In this document: positions 11,538 through 21,776 of the stretch, in pieces
How the letters are laid out: every line of letters begins with the position of its first letter
Position numbering within the stretch: position 1 is the stretch's first letter
Notes under the pieces: generated by a model
Databases searched by the model: none
What the model saw: only the letters and a program-made list of their open reading frames with translations
What the model was told of the DNA's origin: nothing
Origin: Semisulcospira habei
Taxonomy: Eukaryota; Mollusca; Gastropoda; Semisulcospiridae
Length of the DNA stretch: 64,000 nt
Direction: 5' to 3'
NCBI GenBank assembly: GCA_036245525.1
Contig: BTPG01000003.1
Span: 140,065,485 to 140,129,484, forward strand
Program-made: the position numbers and the translations under genes

Positions 11538-11738
11538 TGAAAGTTTGAACACCACCCAACTACAAGAGGTTTACTGAGATCCTTATGAGCCCCCGCAGTT
11601 GCAGGGGCTCATGAGGATCTATGCTTCTTGCTTAAAACACTGTGTATCCATCATCCTTTGACGGCTGGGGCCTGTAATCTTTGAAGCTCAATTTGTAATG
11701 ATTTCCCAACACAATCTGCGTCCACTGGCAGTTAAGGT
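11538..11738. mobile_element. HP-B hairpin element (near full length, inverted)
   Basis: Starts in AGTTTGAACACCACCCAACT. The stem includes GATCCTTATGAGCCCCCGC and GGGGCTCATGAGGATCTATG, and the right body ends TGCGTCCACTGGCAGTTAAG. The asymmetric long body is on the right, opposite to the copy at 8.4 kb. Confidence 0.88.
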
Positions 11739-11904
11739 GATATAGACCACAAGAAGGTTGCTGAACATTTTGGCATGGGTGTATACATACCAACAAACTA
11801 AAGAATGAACAGTCCGAAACGTTGTGTAACGTGTTACACCTGCAGGTCTAACGGCGCCCTAATTTGTTGTTTTTTTTTTCAGTTTTTTTTTAAAAAGCAC
11901 CTAT

Positions 11905-11985
11905 ATGTACGGCATAGACTCTAATGTGCCCCTTAAGGTTGTTTGGGCACATAAAAACATATGCCTCTTGCTGCAAAGTACCATC
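11905..11985. mobile_element. HP-B hairpin, diverged
   Basis: GGCATAGACTCTAATGTGCCCC faces GGGCACATAAAAACATATGCCTCTTGC. Confidence 0.7.
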
Positions 11986-12049
11986 TCTAATCGTATCTAT
12001 GTTCCAGAGGCCGAGGGCGAGATCTGTCAAACCGCTGTTTTGTTCCCTC

Positions 12050-12130
12050 TTCCAAGTGAAAGAGGCATATATCCTCATGGGTCTCTGCAGGTTGCAGGGA
12101 CATTACATGAGGACCTGTGCCTCTTGCTAG
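12050..12130. mobile_element. HP-B hairpin, diverged
   Basis: GAAAGAGGCATATATCCTCATG faces CATGAGGACCTGTGCCTCTT around TCTCTGCAGGTTGCAGGGA. It is the second HP-B copy within 150 bp. Confidence 0.75.
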
Positions 12131-12270
12131 AATTTTTACATCCATTTATACCCATGTTCCTAAGGCGCAGGAGCTCATTTAAGACATTTTGTCCTGATCT
12201 TGAGAGAAGACTAAGGTCAAACACCTCACGGGCCATCACTTGTGGGATTTCCGTAAATGTATCCGGGCTG

Positions 12271-12392
12271 CACACTGGTTGTCTCCCTCGATTCGCTACC
12301 GCAGGTAGCGAATCGAGGGAGACGACCAGTGTGGTAGGTCTGCTGTCTTAGCGAATCGAGGGAGACAACCAATGTGGTAGGTCTGCTGTCTC
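12271..12392. mobile_element. HP-F hairpin with tandemly duplicated right arm
   Basis: CTCCCTCGATTCGCTACC pairs with GGTAGCGAATCGAGGGAG, and the outer ends CACACTGGTTGTC and GACGACCAGTGTG also pair. The right arm and following bases (12307-12349) are repeated in tandem at 12350-12392, a 43 bp unit with two differences. A second HP-F lies at 56908-56969. Confidence 0.88.
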
Positions 12393-12437
12393 TGTGGATT
12401 ACGGTAACTATCACAAATTCACATAATTTCAGACTAG

Positions 12438-12555
12438 TGCCCGGACGTGCACAAGGCCATCGCCGGGGCCGACGTCGGCCGCCGTTGGCCCGCTCACGGC
12501 CGTGCGCGGGCCAACGGCGGCCGACGTCGGCCTAATGGCCTTTGCGCACTGGGGT
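12438..12555. mobile_element. HP-D hairpin element (full)
   Basis: GGGCCGACGTCGGCCGCCG pairs with CGGCGGCCGACGTCGGCC, with CCGTTGGCCCGCTCACGG and CGTGCGCGGGCCAACGG in the middle. The right end CCTTTGCGCACTGGGG is the family terminus. Strongly CpG-rich against its surroundings. Confidence 0.92.
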
Positions 12556-12689
12556 GGTAAACGCAACGCGGAAGGCGAGCGATATTGATGGATCATGTGC
12601 TTGATGCGCGTTTCTTGTATATATACATGTACAATCCTGTACAGTTAAGTTCAGATGCAAGAAAAAGCCAGGGGACCCAATCTTTCGTG

Positions 12690-12830
12690 TGGTTATGTCC
12701 GAGGTTTGTTATAAGTGAAGTAATATATACAATTGAGAAAGTGTGATCGGAACCTCTGAAGTATGTGTTGTTATATTCGACTTCTGTTATATCCGCCTAT
12801 GTTATAAGCGAAGTCGACTGTATGTATTTT
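12690..12830 (+). repeat. family L (TTATAAGCGAAGT) repeat, copy 2
   Basis: GTTTGTTATAAGTGAAGTAA, GTTGTTATATTCGACTTCTG and ATGTTATAAGCGAAGTCGAC. Same order of motifs as at 9.4 kb. Confidence 0.75.
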
Positions 12831-12840
12831 CGTGCATGTA

Positions 12841-12912
12841 AGGGATGGGATGGGATAGGATGGGATGGGATGGGATGGGATGGGATGGGATGGGATGGGA
12901 TGGGATGGGATG
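12841..12912. repeat. (TGGGA)n pentanucleotide array
   Basis: About 14 copies of TGGGA with one A for G change. It forms an artificial Gly-Trp-Asp-Met frame. Confidence 0.97.
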
Positions 12913-13089
12913 GATCATTCAATCAGCCACCAATTCAAGTAACCAGTCAGGCATGAATATCTGTCGGCATATCAATGGATCAGCTAAGCAGGAAATCAGT
13001 CAGACCTTCACTATTTCACTTACTCATCTTAATACGTCCAGCACTAAAACTGACGTTCCAAAATTTCGGAGTGCTCGTCTGAAGATACG

Positions 13090-13160
13090 ACAGCTCACCA
13101 AGCTGTCCCGTAGGAATCACCTCGAGAAAACGCGCTACCGACAAAGGGTTAACCTGTACC
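13090..13160. repeat. HP-J half element
   Basis: GGAATCACCTCGAGAAAACGCGCTACCGACAAAGGGTTAA matches the right arm and TTAA end of HP-J at 39434-39573. No left arm is present. The motif is given here as a position range: 13112-13152. Confidence 0.6.
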
Positions 13161-13199
13161 AGTGAGCGTCATGTGTACTCCTTCGTCATTGTCGATGGT

Positions 13200-13369
13200 T
13201 TAACACATTCTGCTCCAGGACCGAAATCCGCAAATGTTGAAATTGCCCCTTGAAGACTGTATTACACTTCTGGAAACAGAATATGGGCGCCAAGCTATTC
13301 TGGCGCAACCCTTGAACTGTCACGCTCGATCCATGTCTTGCCGTGGCGTGTCGGAGCTGAATGAGTTAA
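13200..13369. mobile_element. HP-A variant T, left arm deleted
   Basis: Left body TTTAACACATTCTGCTCCAGG, right end GAGCTGAATGAGTTAA. Only GGGCGCCAAGCTATTCTGGC of the stem remains, so the left arm was lost. Confidence 0.8.
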
Positions 13370-13417
13370 CGTTAAGTAGGTTCGGGCCATAAAGGCACAA
13401 TCTATCAAGACTGCCGC

Positions 13418-13483
13418 GAACAGACGTAGATCCTCATCAGCTGTTTGCAAGCGTGCTCATGAGGATCCCAGTGTGCATCTTGA
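13418..13483. mobile_element. HP-B hairpin, diverged
   Basis: GACGTAGATCCTCATCAGC faces GCTCATGAGGATCCCAGTG. Confidence 0.65.
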
Positions 13484-13810
13484 AAAGACTCCATGACCGT
13501 TTCTGTGATCTAGTCTCTATTTTCACGCATGCGCGGTGTCACGCCGGTGTCACCCCAGACCGAGGACCATCACCTCCCGGATCCGGAAATGACGTGATTT
13601 ATTGCGTCAGTGCACGCGCAATGGGACATAATAGGCATGTCATTAGGAGAAAAATGACACTGAAAATAGGACTTGGGTTTCCGAGCATCAAAGGACTAAA
13701 TCCATTACAGTCCGAACTGTTGATTTCCTCTGAAATTGTACGCGCTGCTAAAAATTGTGCCGGAGCTTGTCCGAATTGGAATCTCAGACGTCTACTTTAT
13801 GTGTGTGATT

Positions 13811-13863
13811 GTCTGTGATTTGACCTTACAGCTCAAGGCCGTAAGGTCCAAAATCACAGATCA
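13811..13863. mobile_element. HP-E hairpin
   Basis: TCTGTGATTTGACCTTAC pairs with GTAAGGTCCAAAATCACAGA. One arm lacks two bases. Confidence 0.8.
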
Positions 13864-13869
13864 CGTACC

Positions 13870-14228
13870 CGGAGCAGTTTCCTTAAATTCCAGCGGCCTG
13901 TATTTTGACTCGCGTAACTTGGGCGTGTAACCTAGTTGTCCTTTTAAATTTGAAAGGCCATTTCTGTATATTATTAAGAACGTTACATAACTCAGGTATT
14001 TTCGTAAGAATAGATAAAGAACTTTATATCTGAACAAGGGACGGACTAAAAACATAGATTCAAATTTCAAGATTCAAGAAATTTATTGTCTATAGAAGGA
14101 TGTTGTCTTTGTCTGTCTAGCGTAAACAAACATCATAATACATTTATCACAACGTATTGTCACAAGTGTTAGTTACATTTTATGGGCAGTTTCTGACTCA
14201 CATCAATAATGCTTTTTAACCATTTACA
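13870..14228. other. non-coding, no gene recognised
   Basis: AT-rich, no repeat that recurs in the window and no supported frame. Confidence 0.45.
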
Positions 14229-14387
14229 TTAACCCCAAGGCCCCATTTCCCAAATAAGAGGTGTCAACGAACGGCGAAGTACCAACTGCAGGAAATGGAT
14301 CGACCATGATAATTCAAGGGTAGTGCCAGATTAGCTTGGCGCCTGATGGCGCCAAGCTAATCTGGCACTACCCTTGAAATGGGTTAA
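14229..14387. mobile_element. HP-A element, right body deleted
   Basis: Left end TTAACCCCAAGGCCCCATTT. The stem has apex GGCGCCTGATGGCGCC, and the right arm CTACCCTTGAAA joins directly to TGGGTTAA, so about 50 bp between stem and terminus are missing. Confidence 0.88.
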
Positions 14388-14499
14388 GTTATGAAATTAG
14401 ATATTGCAAACATCACTATTGACGGATGCTGACAAGACAGACGACAGGAGTCTGTCTCTATGTTGTCAAATGGGGAGGGTGGGGTGTGTGTGTGTGTTG

Positions 14500-16240
14500 G
14501 GGGGGGGGGGGGGGGCGTGATTACAAGCAATAAAGAAACCTGCTTTCAACGGACAAGTAGGACACACTTTATTAAAGGCCCACTACTGCCGTAACTGTTC
14601 ATAAATACACCTCTGGAACAGACGGTTACGGAACGCTACTCACAGGTCTAGTTATGGTTCATTTAGACAAAGATTAATCCAGTTCAGCACACGTCGTCTT
14701 TATATCAAATAACCTGACAATGACTCCACTCCGTTCTATAAATACAACGCTATCAGTACGAGAAACTACTAAATATAGATTGACACTGTAACGCACGCAG
14801 ACTTGCCCACAGTCGTACACACAGACTGTCGCACAACAGACGCATACACCGCCACTGACTCAGACGGGCGCATTCATGCGGTAAAACTCAACACACGGGC
14901 TCCCTTTCTAAAGTAACTTTTATACACTAAAAGGTTCAAAAAGATTATCAAACTATATACACTTCTCTACTAACATCCGAACATCACACACACACAATTC
15001 ACAATATCTCGCAAGGCTAGGTGTTAGTTGTCAGTCTCCAACCTGTTTGATGTTATTGCCTGGTTACGTTGGCCCTTCTCGCGTCTAGGCGTGCAAGTCC
15101 GTTGTATGCTCTTTCCTGTCGTCCTGTCTGTAACACGGACGTCCTTGTACTCGCATCGTAGCGCAGTTCTCGCTGTGATCCGGGTATCTTGGTCAGGATC
15201 AGACTCACTCTGAGCGAAGAGCTGGAGGGATGACCTCACGTTAGGTCCCACCTGTGACTGATGTCTCGGCGTCCGTCGTTCCACTCTTTACAAGCACTCT
15301 GAATACGACAACAAAAGTCCCAACGTAACACTTGCTAAACACACAACATATTGGATCAATGAGAAACGTCACGTAACATGGCTGATACCAATAACTCACA
15401 CGTTCATTCACACACACACACGTGCTTCATAAACTGTCTACTTCTGTAACACCCCCATATCTCTGTCACTATCTTGAAACAGACTATAGCCTAACACTCT
15501 TGCTATCCACTACTCTATACACTGGAAAAGACTATGCTTAACCAACCGCGTACTACCTTCATAGCGACTTAAGCATACACACCTTACATTCCTTTAGTTA
15601 TCTATCTCGGTAAATAACTGTATACCAAAACACCGGTTACTTCACTGAATTCTAAACCAACATAACTGAACGGCCAAACCGGCCAACACTATACAAGCAA
15701 ATTACTCTTAGCAACGCATACTGTCTTTAACTAAGCAACTATCAATACTACATATATAGAAACATACCTAATTCTAGGCTTCAGAGTCTTGGAATACGGG
15801 CTAGGTATCTCAAACACATCTGATTCCTCTGACAAGAAAGCCCGTATTAACGTATTTCTGCTCTGACAGACTAAACGTTTGCCTAGAACTCACTATAACA
15901 GAACTCACTAACTCCCTGTGTTAACCGTTCCTTAAAGATTTCACGTGGACCACGGCCTCACGGACTATCGGCACAAAACAAACCGTTAACAAAAACCGTA
16001 CCGTATTTATCCTACTGTGTGAGCACTATGTACGAGCATAGAGCTTCATCACAAACACGCTAACGGCTGCGCAGAATAAATAAGTGCGATTACGCGTGTG
16101 CTTTTGCTGTGTGTCCCAGCTGCTGTTAAAGTTCAGTTGGTGTGTCGACAAGGCATAATAAACACAAATGGTGCTGAAATGTGTCTTAAAATTTACACGC
16201 AATAGTACTTTAAATGTTACGGTTTCATTTTTTTTTATAT
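14500..16240 (-). mobile_element. family P 1.7 kb repeat (LTR-like or non-autonomous element)
   Basis: A long AC-rich stretch without hairpins or long open frames. Its two ends match, in reverse orientation and much closer together, the sequence at 39765-40175, so 39.8 kb is an internally deleted relative. A fragment of the 16.1-16.24 kb end recurs at 35205-35370. Read on the minus strand it ends in an AATAAA signal (near 14573) followed by a T-rich word, which is what an LTR or a polyadenylated element would show. Exact boundaries and a target duplication were not found. A solo LTR is one reading, a non-autonomous DNA element another. Confidence 0.6.
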
Positions 16241-16299
16241 AATTTTTTTTAATACACATACAGACAAAAATAGACTACATTACTTATTGGTTTTCAATG

Positions 16300-16505
16300 A
16301 GGCAAGAACTTTCCTCAATGGAAAATATAAGTGGTTTTCTTTCCTGTCTGCTTGTATTAACATGTCAAACGAACGTTTGGGTGGGGTCTGCATGTGTCGA
16401 GTGAATGGCCCATAGATCGGACAAGAATCATTTACAAAGCCGCTTCGTGGCTTTGACATGTCTGTGCTCACCTTAACTCCATCACCACCGGGAAACTGCG
16501 AACAC
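16300..16505. other. non-coding, no gene recognised
   Basis: Nothing that recurs elsewhere was recognised. Confidence 0.4.
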
Positions 16506-16509
16506 AATT

Positions 16510-16556
16510 TAACTTGCAAGAGACAAAGAAACTCGTGAGGTTCTTCGCCTCTTGCT
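16510..16556. mobile_element. HP-B hairpin, short
   Basis: GCAAGAGACAAAGAAACTCG faces GAGGTTCTTCGCCTCTTGC. The stem variant has AAAGAA in place of ATAGATC in both arms, as at 29.3, 31.6 and 62.8 kb. Confidence 0.8.
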
Positions 16557-16920
16557 TGACCTATTTAGCTCTGTGTTCCTTGCGTTTGACGTTGGCTATG
16601 TCATAGTTTCAAAAACATAATTCCTGTGTGCTGGCCGAGATAGGGTTTATCCACTTTAATTGTTTTTCGCTGTTATTTATCAAATGTATATTTTACCTAC
16701 TGCCGGTATCTTCGCAAGGATGGGTGAATAACTTAATAGCTGAACAAAACCACAAACTGTATGAATACGCCTGTCTAATATGTAAATGGGCGGATCGATC
16801 GACAGATCGATGAGTGCACGGAGGAACGAAATAACGTCGACATCAGTGGACACACGGCGACGCTGAATAGCAAAGGACGAGAAAATCAAGGACGAGCGTT
16901 TAGCTATTCTGCACCTTCAT

Positions 16921-17122
16921 TGTCTAGAAAAAAATGAACACCACCCAAAGGCAAGAGGTGTAGATCCTCATGAGCCCTCGCAGTTGGGGGGTTCATGAGG
17001 ATATATACTTCTTGCCGAAACCACTTTGTATCCATGTGCTTTTGACGACTGGAGATCTTCAGCGTTGACGTTGAATTTACAATGATTTCAAAAACACAAT
17101 ATGCGTCCACCGGCATCAGGGG
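16921..17122. mobile_element. HP-B hairpin element (near full length, inverted)
   Basis: AAAAAAATGAACACCACCC on the left, stem GCAAGAGGTGTAGATCCTCAT opposite ATGAGGATATATACTTCTTGC, and a right body ending ATATGCGTCCACCGGCATCA. Confidence 0.88.
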
Positions 17123-17221
17123 GGGTGGGGGGGGGGGGTAAAATAAATCCCAGAGAGAATGAATGAAACTTTATTTTTCAAGGATGGAGACAATAGGCGC
17201 ACAGGCCTCTTTTCATCTGCC

Positions 17222-17391
<170 letters not shown>

Positions 17392-17490
17392 CTTTATTTT
17401 CCAAGGATAAAAGAATAGGTGCGCAGACCTGTTTTCATTCTTGTCCTTGTCACTACAAAACAAAATAACGTACATAAAATCACTCTCTTA

Positions 17491-17598
17491 CACACACACA
17501 CACACACACACGCGCGCCGGTGTGCAATTGCCGCGTGCACAGGTTTGTGCCAGATTAGCTTGTAGCCTACAGGCGCCAAGCCAAGCCTGCACAACCCT

Positions 17599-17684
<86 letters not shown>

Positions 17685-17772
17685 CAGTATATCATGTACA
17701 CATACATTCTATCACTTAAAACTATACTACAGCAAAGTATAAAGGATTTTGTACATAAAACCGCTATTGTTT

Positions 17773-17808
<36 letters not shown>

Positions 17809-17825
17809 GCACACACACACACGCG
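17491..17825. repeat. (CA)n arrays interrupted by an HP-A core remnant
   Basis: CA arrays at 17491-17511, 17601-17682 and 17775-17825. Between the first two, 17543-17595 reads TTTGTGCCAGATTAGCTTGT and CAGGCGCCAAGCCAAGCCTG, a degraded HP-A stem. Confidence 0.85.
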
Positions 17826-18090
17826 CGCGTGCGCAAGCACGTAGGGATGCGCGCGTGCACACACATACACTTGCACACAAACAGATAAACACATACCCGC
17901 ACAAACACGCGGTAGCGGCCTCCCCGCGCCACTATTGAAACCGCGCACAGCTAGATGCTATAGTCTGCAGTAGAAGTAATGGACCCCACCGGTGCGCGCA
18001 TTTTCAGCCAATCAGAAAATAAAAAAAAATTGCCTCAGCCGCGCGGTTCTGTTGCTGGGTGTCACAAGCCTTCCCGTAACTAAGCAAGAA

Positions 18091-18344
18091 AATGGCGAAG
18101 TGCGATACTGTTTGTGCGTATACATTTCACTGAAATGGTTAGGCATTGCCATTGGGGTACCTGCAATCGGGACGAAAGCTACCCTAAAACCATCAAAGAA
18201 AAGCTTCTGGCTTTTTTTCCCTCCCGAAACTAACGCAATGGGCTGAATAAAACTGAACTTGCTGTAGACCGCACACTGATCATCTCAACATCGGAATACT
18301 ACCCCCCTAGAGGACAAGAGCAAACGCAGAGCTGTTTGTATGCG
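18091..18344 (+). pseudogene. decayed THAP-like zinc-finger exon
   Basis: Starting at 18144, the reading frame gives HCHWGTCNRDESYPKTIKEK followed by LLAFFPSRN and a stop. Further on, in other frames, come CCRPHTDHLN and then LFVCGKCHF. Known: THAP domains are C2CH zinc fingers (C-x2-4-C, then a distant C-x2-H) with Pro, Trp and FP/FPK positions between; WGTCN...SYP...FFP...CRPH...LFVC-xx-H follows that order. Seen: frameshifts and stops break it. The segment ends at GCG|GTAAGT, a good splice donor. Inference: remnant of a THAP-type transposase or host THAP gene. Alternatively a chance resemblance. Confidence 0.4.
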
Positions 18345-18514
18345 GTAAGTGTCATTTTCTAGATTGTTCTGAAAATGGTTACAATTCACTTGCGGAAGTG
18401 GTACATAATTCAGCGATCGAGTTATCATGGCCGGAGCGTACTTTGGGCCTACAATAATGTGCAATCACTCGCTATCGGGCAGTACCGCTACACTGATCTG
18501 CACACTTGGGATGA

Positions 18515-18600
<86 letters not shown>
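18515..18600. repeat. (GT)n microsatellite
   Basis: Pure GT array inside the putative intron of the THAP-like remnant. Confidence 0.97.
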
Positions 18601-18602
<2 letters not shown>

Positions 18603-18796
18603 TTTTAACTATGGAATTAACTCTCCAGAAACACCATAACCAAAGGTGTATGCCCTTACGTTTCTTCAGTTTGCACTCTCTCACTCACTGTAACAAATCA
18701 CGACAAGCACAAATAGACACATCACTTCTACAGTAACACATTTCATCAGATCTATTTATGATGAGCATATATTCATGCAACGGTTTTTTTTCTCAG

Positions 18797-18988
18797 CATT
18801 TGTGGGATGGCGAACCCAGTGAGTTGCACCCATACCCATTCCAGCAGACGAGTCACCTGCCTACAAATCCAGACTGCTCACAAATGTGGGCAGTACAGAT
18901 TTCGGCTGTAAAATCTTCGCAGGAAGATCAAGTCTTGCAACATACACCTGACACTGTAGCTGGCAAGTGTGGGGCAGCGGAACAATGA
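18797..18988 (+). pseudogene. possible second exon of the THAP-like remnant
   Basis: A polypyrimidine tract and TTCTCAG acceptor precede 18797. The frame then reads HLWDGEPSELHPYPFQQTSH and stays open to 18988. In THAP-like transposon proteins the C-x2-H motif is often followed by a D/G-EP-rich stretch, so HLWDGEPSELHPYP could continue the LFVC block about 450 bp upstream. The junction is out of frame, so this would be a decayed gene. The downstream 19.1-20.9 kb has open frames with no domain I recognise. Confidence 0.35.
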
Positions 18989-20911
18989 TGCAAGTATATC
19001 TTTGTGTATATATGCTGACAATAACAGCAGAGGTGCATACCTAACATTTCGCTTACACTCTGTGATGGCATTTCAGACTTTCTTTGTTCTTTGTAGAACG
19101 CTGACAGTGTGAAACAGTGATGCCATGACTGAATGGAATGTCTGGTGTGATTTGCGATACATTTACATCCCTTTGGGTAAAAACAATAACGTGTTATATT
19201 TAGATGGCCTTGCACCTGTGTGTGGTTGGAATATGATTTCTTCAGTCCCACGCTGGTGTTGTCAGTTAATTTCACACAAAATCCTGGTAACTGACATGCC
19301 TAAGTATGGTGTAATTTCTGGATGCGGGTGGGCATTTGACTTTGATTGTGCCAGTCTGGCCACTGTTGCACACTTTGAGTTGCTCCTAGAAATAGAACTG
19401 TGGATTAACCACAATGCTGCGCTTGTGCAGGTGTCTGTCAGGAAGTACTTCTAAATATTTACTCTTGGCAGTGTCCTCATGTCGTTTACATAAAATGAGG
19501 CTGCAGCTGAGAAAAAAGTGTGTGAAAAGATTCTGTCAAGACATTTGTCAGAAACGTTTGCTTTTCTATTTAGATCTATGTGGAAGTTTCATGTTGCTAG
19601 TTTCTTGGTTTTTTTTGTTTTGTTTTGTTTGTTTTTTCCCTCTACCCAGTGATTAGAACTGGTCAGTTCTCTGTTCTTTCTTCACGTTTCTCAGGATTTG
19701 TACACTAACTGGTCAAGCAAAGACGTTCCAGTTCTTGTAGGAGATCAACTGGGGACCTCGTTGTGACACACATGTCAGCGACCCTGTTGATTCCCTGGCA
19801 TTGGCTCTCTTTTCAGTCTCCTAGTCTGTGGACAAAATATTGAGTGCAGCTTTAGAAATACTTTTGACGTTTTAAGTTAATCAAAATCATATACTGTTTA
19901 TAATTTTTGTAAATTTCTCTTTTAGGGGTTTCACCATTAGACTACCTGGCCATCGCTGCAGAGTGCAAATTCTGAAATAGCAAGCTAGAAGATAAAAATA
20001 GACCTGCTGGAGGAGGAGATCAGATCAAGAATTTGAAAATCTGAATTCATCGCAAGGCTGCAAAGAACTAAAGGTGTGCAGACGCAACCAGCAGAAGAAG
20101 AAGTATTTGGAATGGACTTTGTGAGAAAAAAAGGAGAGACAACTAAACAACCTGTTCCAGTTCTACACTGCATTAACATAATATGTTTGGGTTTTGGCCT
20201 TTTTTGTCAATTTTGTTGCCAAATAGTCAATCTTTTAAGCACAAGTATAGTGAAAAAGGGCAGACTTTCAGCACCTACACTGACCATTTGGCAACACAAA
20301 TGACAAAACAGCCAAAAACCAAACATGTTAATGCAGCTGTAGCACAGCCACACGATAGACTGTTTCTCACTCTTTGCTGATTGAGAAATTTTGAAGACTT
20401 CATAATAAAATGAAAATGAGTTTTGAATCTAGTATTCCTATGCTATCAAATTGTAAGTGTCACTGTGAATCAGCCATTTATGACCTGAACCCTTATTTCT
20501 CTGTGTGTTGTGTTTTGGCCATGTGAACCACTCATATTCCAGAATAAAATATAATTTACAAGTTAATAATAGTTTTGATTTTATTTTAGGTAATGCTTAC
20601 TTCTTGCTTGTGTTGGTGTGGCATGTTATGGGCCTTTTCGTCCGCTTCTCCGATGGCCTGGCTAGCACACCATGGTTTTATTATTGGGACAGATGGAATC
20701 TTGGTACCTTTTGATATTGCTACTCACCAGGCTTGTGGCATGCCCCTGCAGCTCAGTCGATTAGGCACATGGGTCAAACAGCTTAGCTGCCTTGAAATAC
20801 TGAAGAGATTTCTGAAGCCCAATGACATGAGAACAGTAACCATTGAACCTGAAATACAAATAATACATACAATGTTATTTATTAATAATCTCTCTCCCCC
20901 TCTCTCCTCTC

Positions 20912-20915
<4 letters not shown>
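18989..20915. other. low-repeat interval, possible decayed exons, no product recognised
   Basis: This is one of the few hairpin-free stretches. Frames at 19125-19454 and 20593-20870 (+) have fairly protein-like composition but no motif I recognise. AATAAAA words occur at 20403 and 20543. The stretch may be the 3' part or untranslated region of the THAP-like remnant, or simple unique DNA. Confidence 0.35.

Positions 20916-20918
<3 letters not shown>

Positions 20919-20998
<80 letters not shown>
20919..20998. repeat. (CA)n microsatellite
   Basis: Nearly pure CA array with one TA interruption. Confidence 0.97.
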
Positions 20999-21003
<5 letters not shown>

Positions 21004-21004
21004 A

Positions 21005-21770
21005 TCGATTCTATTCGTGAGTGAAAGTAATCAGCTCAGCCTGACACTGAACACAGCCAGCAATAGAGAGCGCTGAGCAGCACTGCCATCATGCTACGAT
21101 GAGACAAGATGGACTAAAATGGCTCGGATAAGTGTGCTTTTTTTTTTAAAGCAACACCAATAACAAAAACACCTACCCGGCTCTGCAGGCACTGACAGCT
21201 TGTGTGGCCTGTGCTTGCTGATGCTCATTTTCCACGTACAGTTTGTGTGGATCGGCGACGCGTTCTTGTAGATCTGCGACCGGTCAACACGGATGCAACT
21301 TGAACGGAATCACTGCCAGTTGTGTGATAAATACGAACAGCATCAATGAAACTTGACGCAATATTTGTATCCTGGCATAAATGTAGGCTTGTAGAATTTG
21401 CAACGCATTCAGTCGAAACGCGCGCTACCGTCCGCCATAATTGCCCAAGGGACAGGAAAGCTTGTGGCGCCCAGCAACAATTGCTATGGGGCGTGGCGTT
21501 TGTGGCGCGTGCTCGGTGAGGTCCATGTACAGCGATCCCGCAATCATCGCGCGCGCGGGTCGACGCGAAGAAACCACAGCACTGCCACGCGGCGCGAGCG
21601 CCCAATGCTGTGTCTATCGACGGCATCCCCTCTGGCCAGCCGAGTCCATGGGGTCATGGATATTACATAATGCCGCTTGCTGGAATGCCAGTGGTATATT
21701 ACATGCGTTCATAAATGTTAGAAGAGAATGCAGACTATCCGTGAGATGCCGCATAAGGCATGGAGTGCTA
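21005..21770. other. non-coding, locally CpG-rich, no gene recognised
   Basis: 21415-21620 is rich in CG dinucleotides. Overlapping frames are open on both strands here and none shows a domain. Confidence 0.4.
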
Positions 21771-21776
21771 CATGTA

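Noticed and set aside
19125..20870. Downstream exons of an intact transposase or host gene
   Set aside because: Frames are moderately protein-like but contain no motif I recognise and cannot be joined in frame with the THAP-like blocks.
21225..21670. CpG-rich stretch as promoter or first exon
   Set aside because: Frames are open on both strands without a domain, and no TATA, initiator or splice pattern could be tied to a gene.
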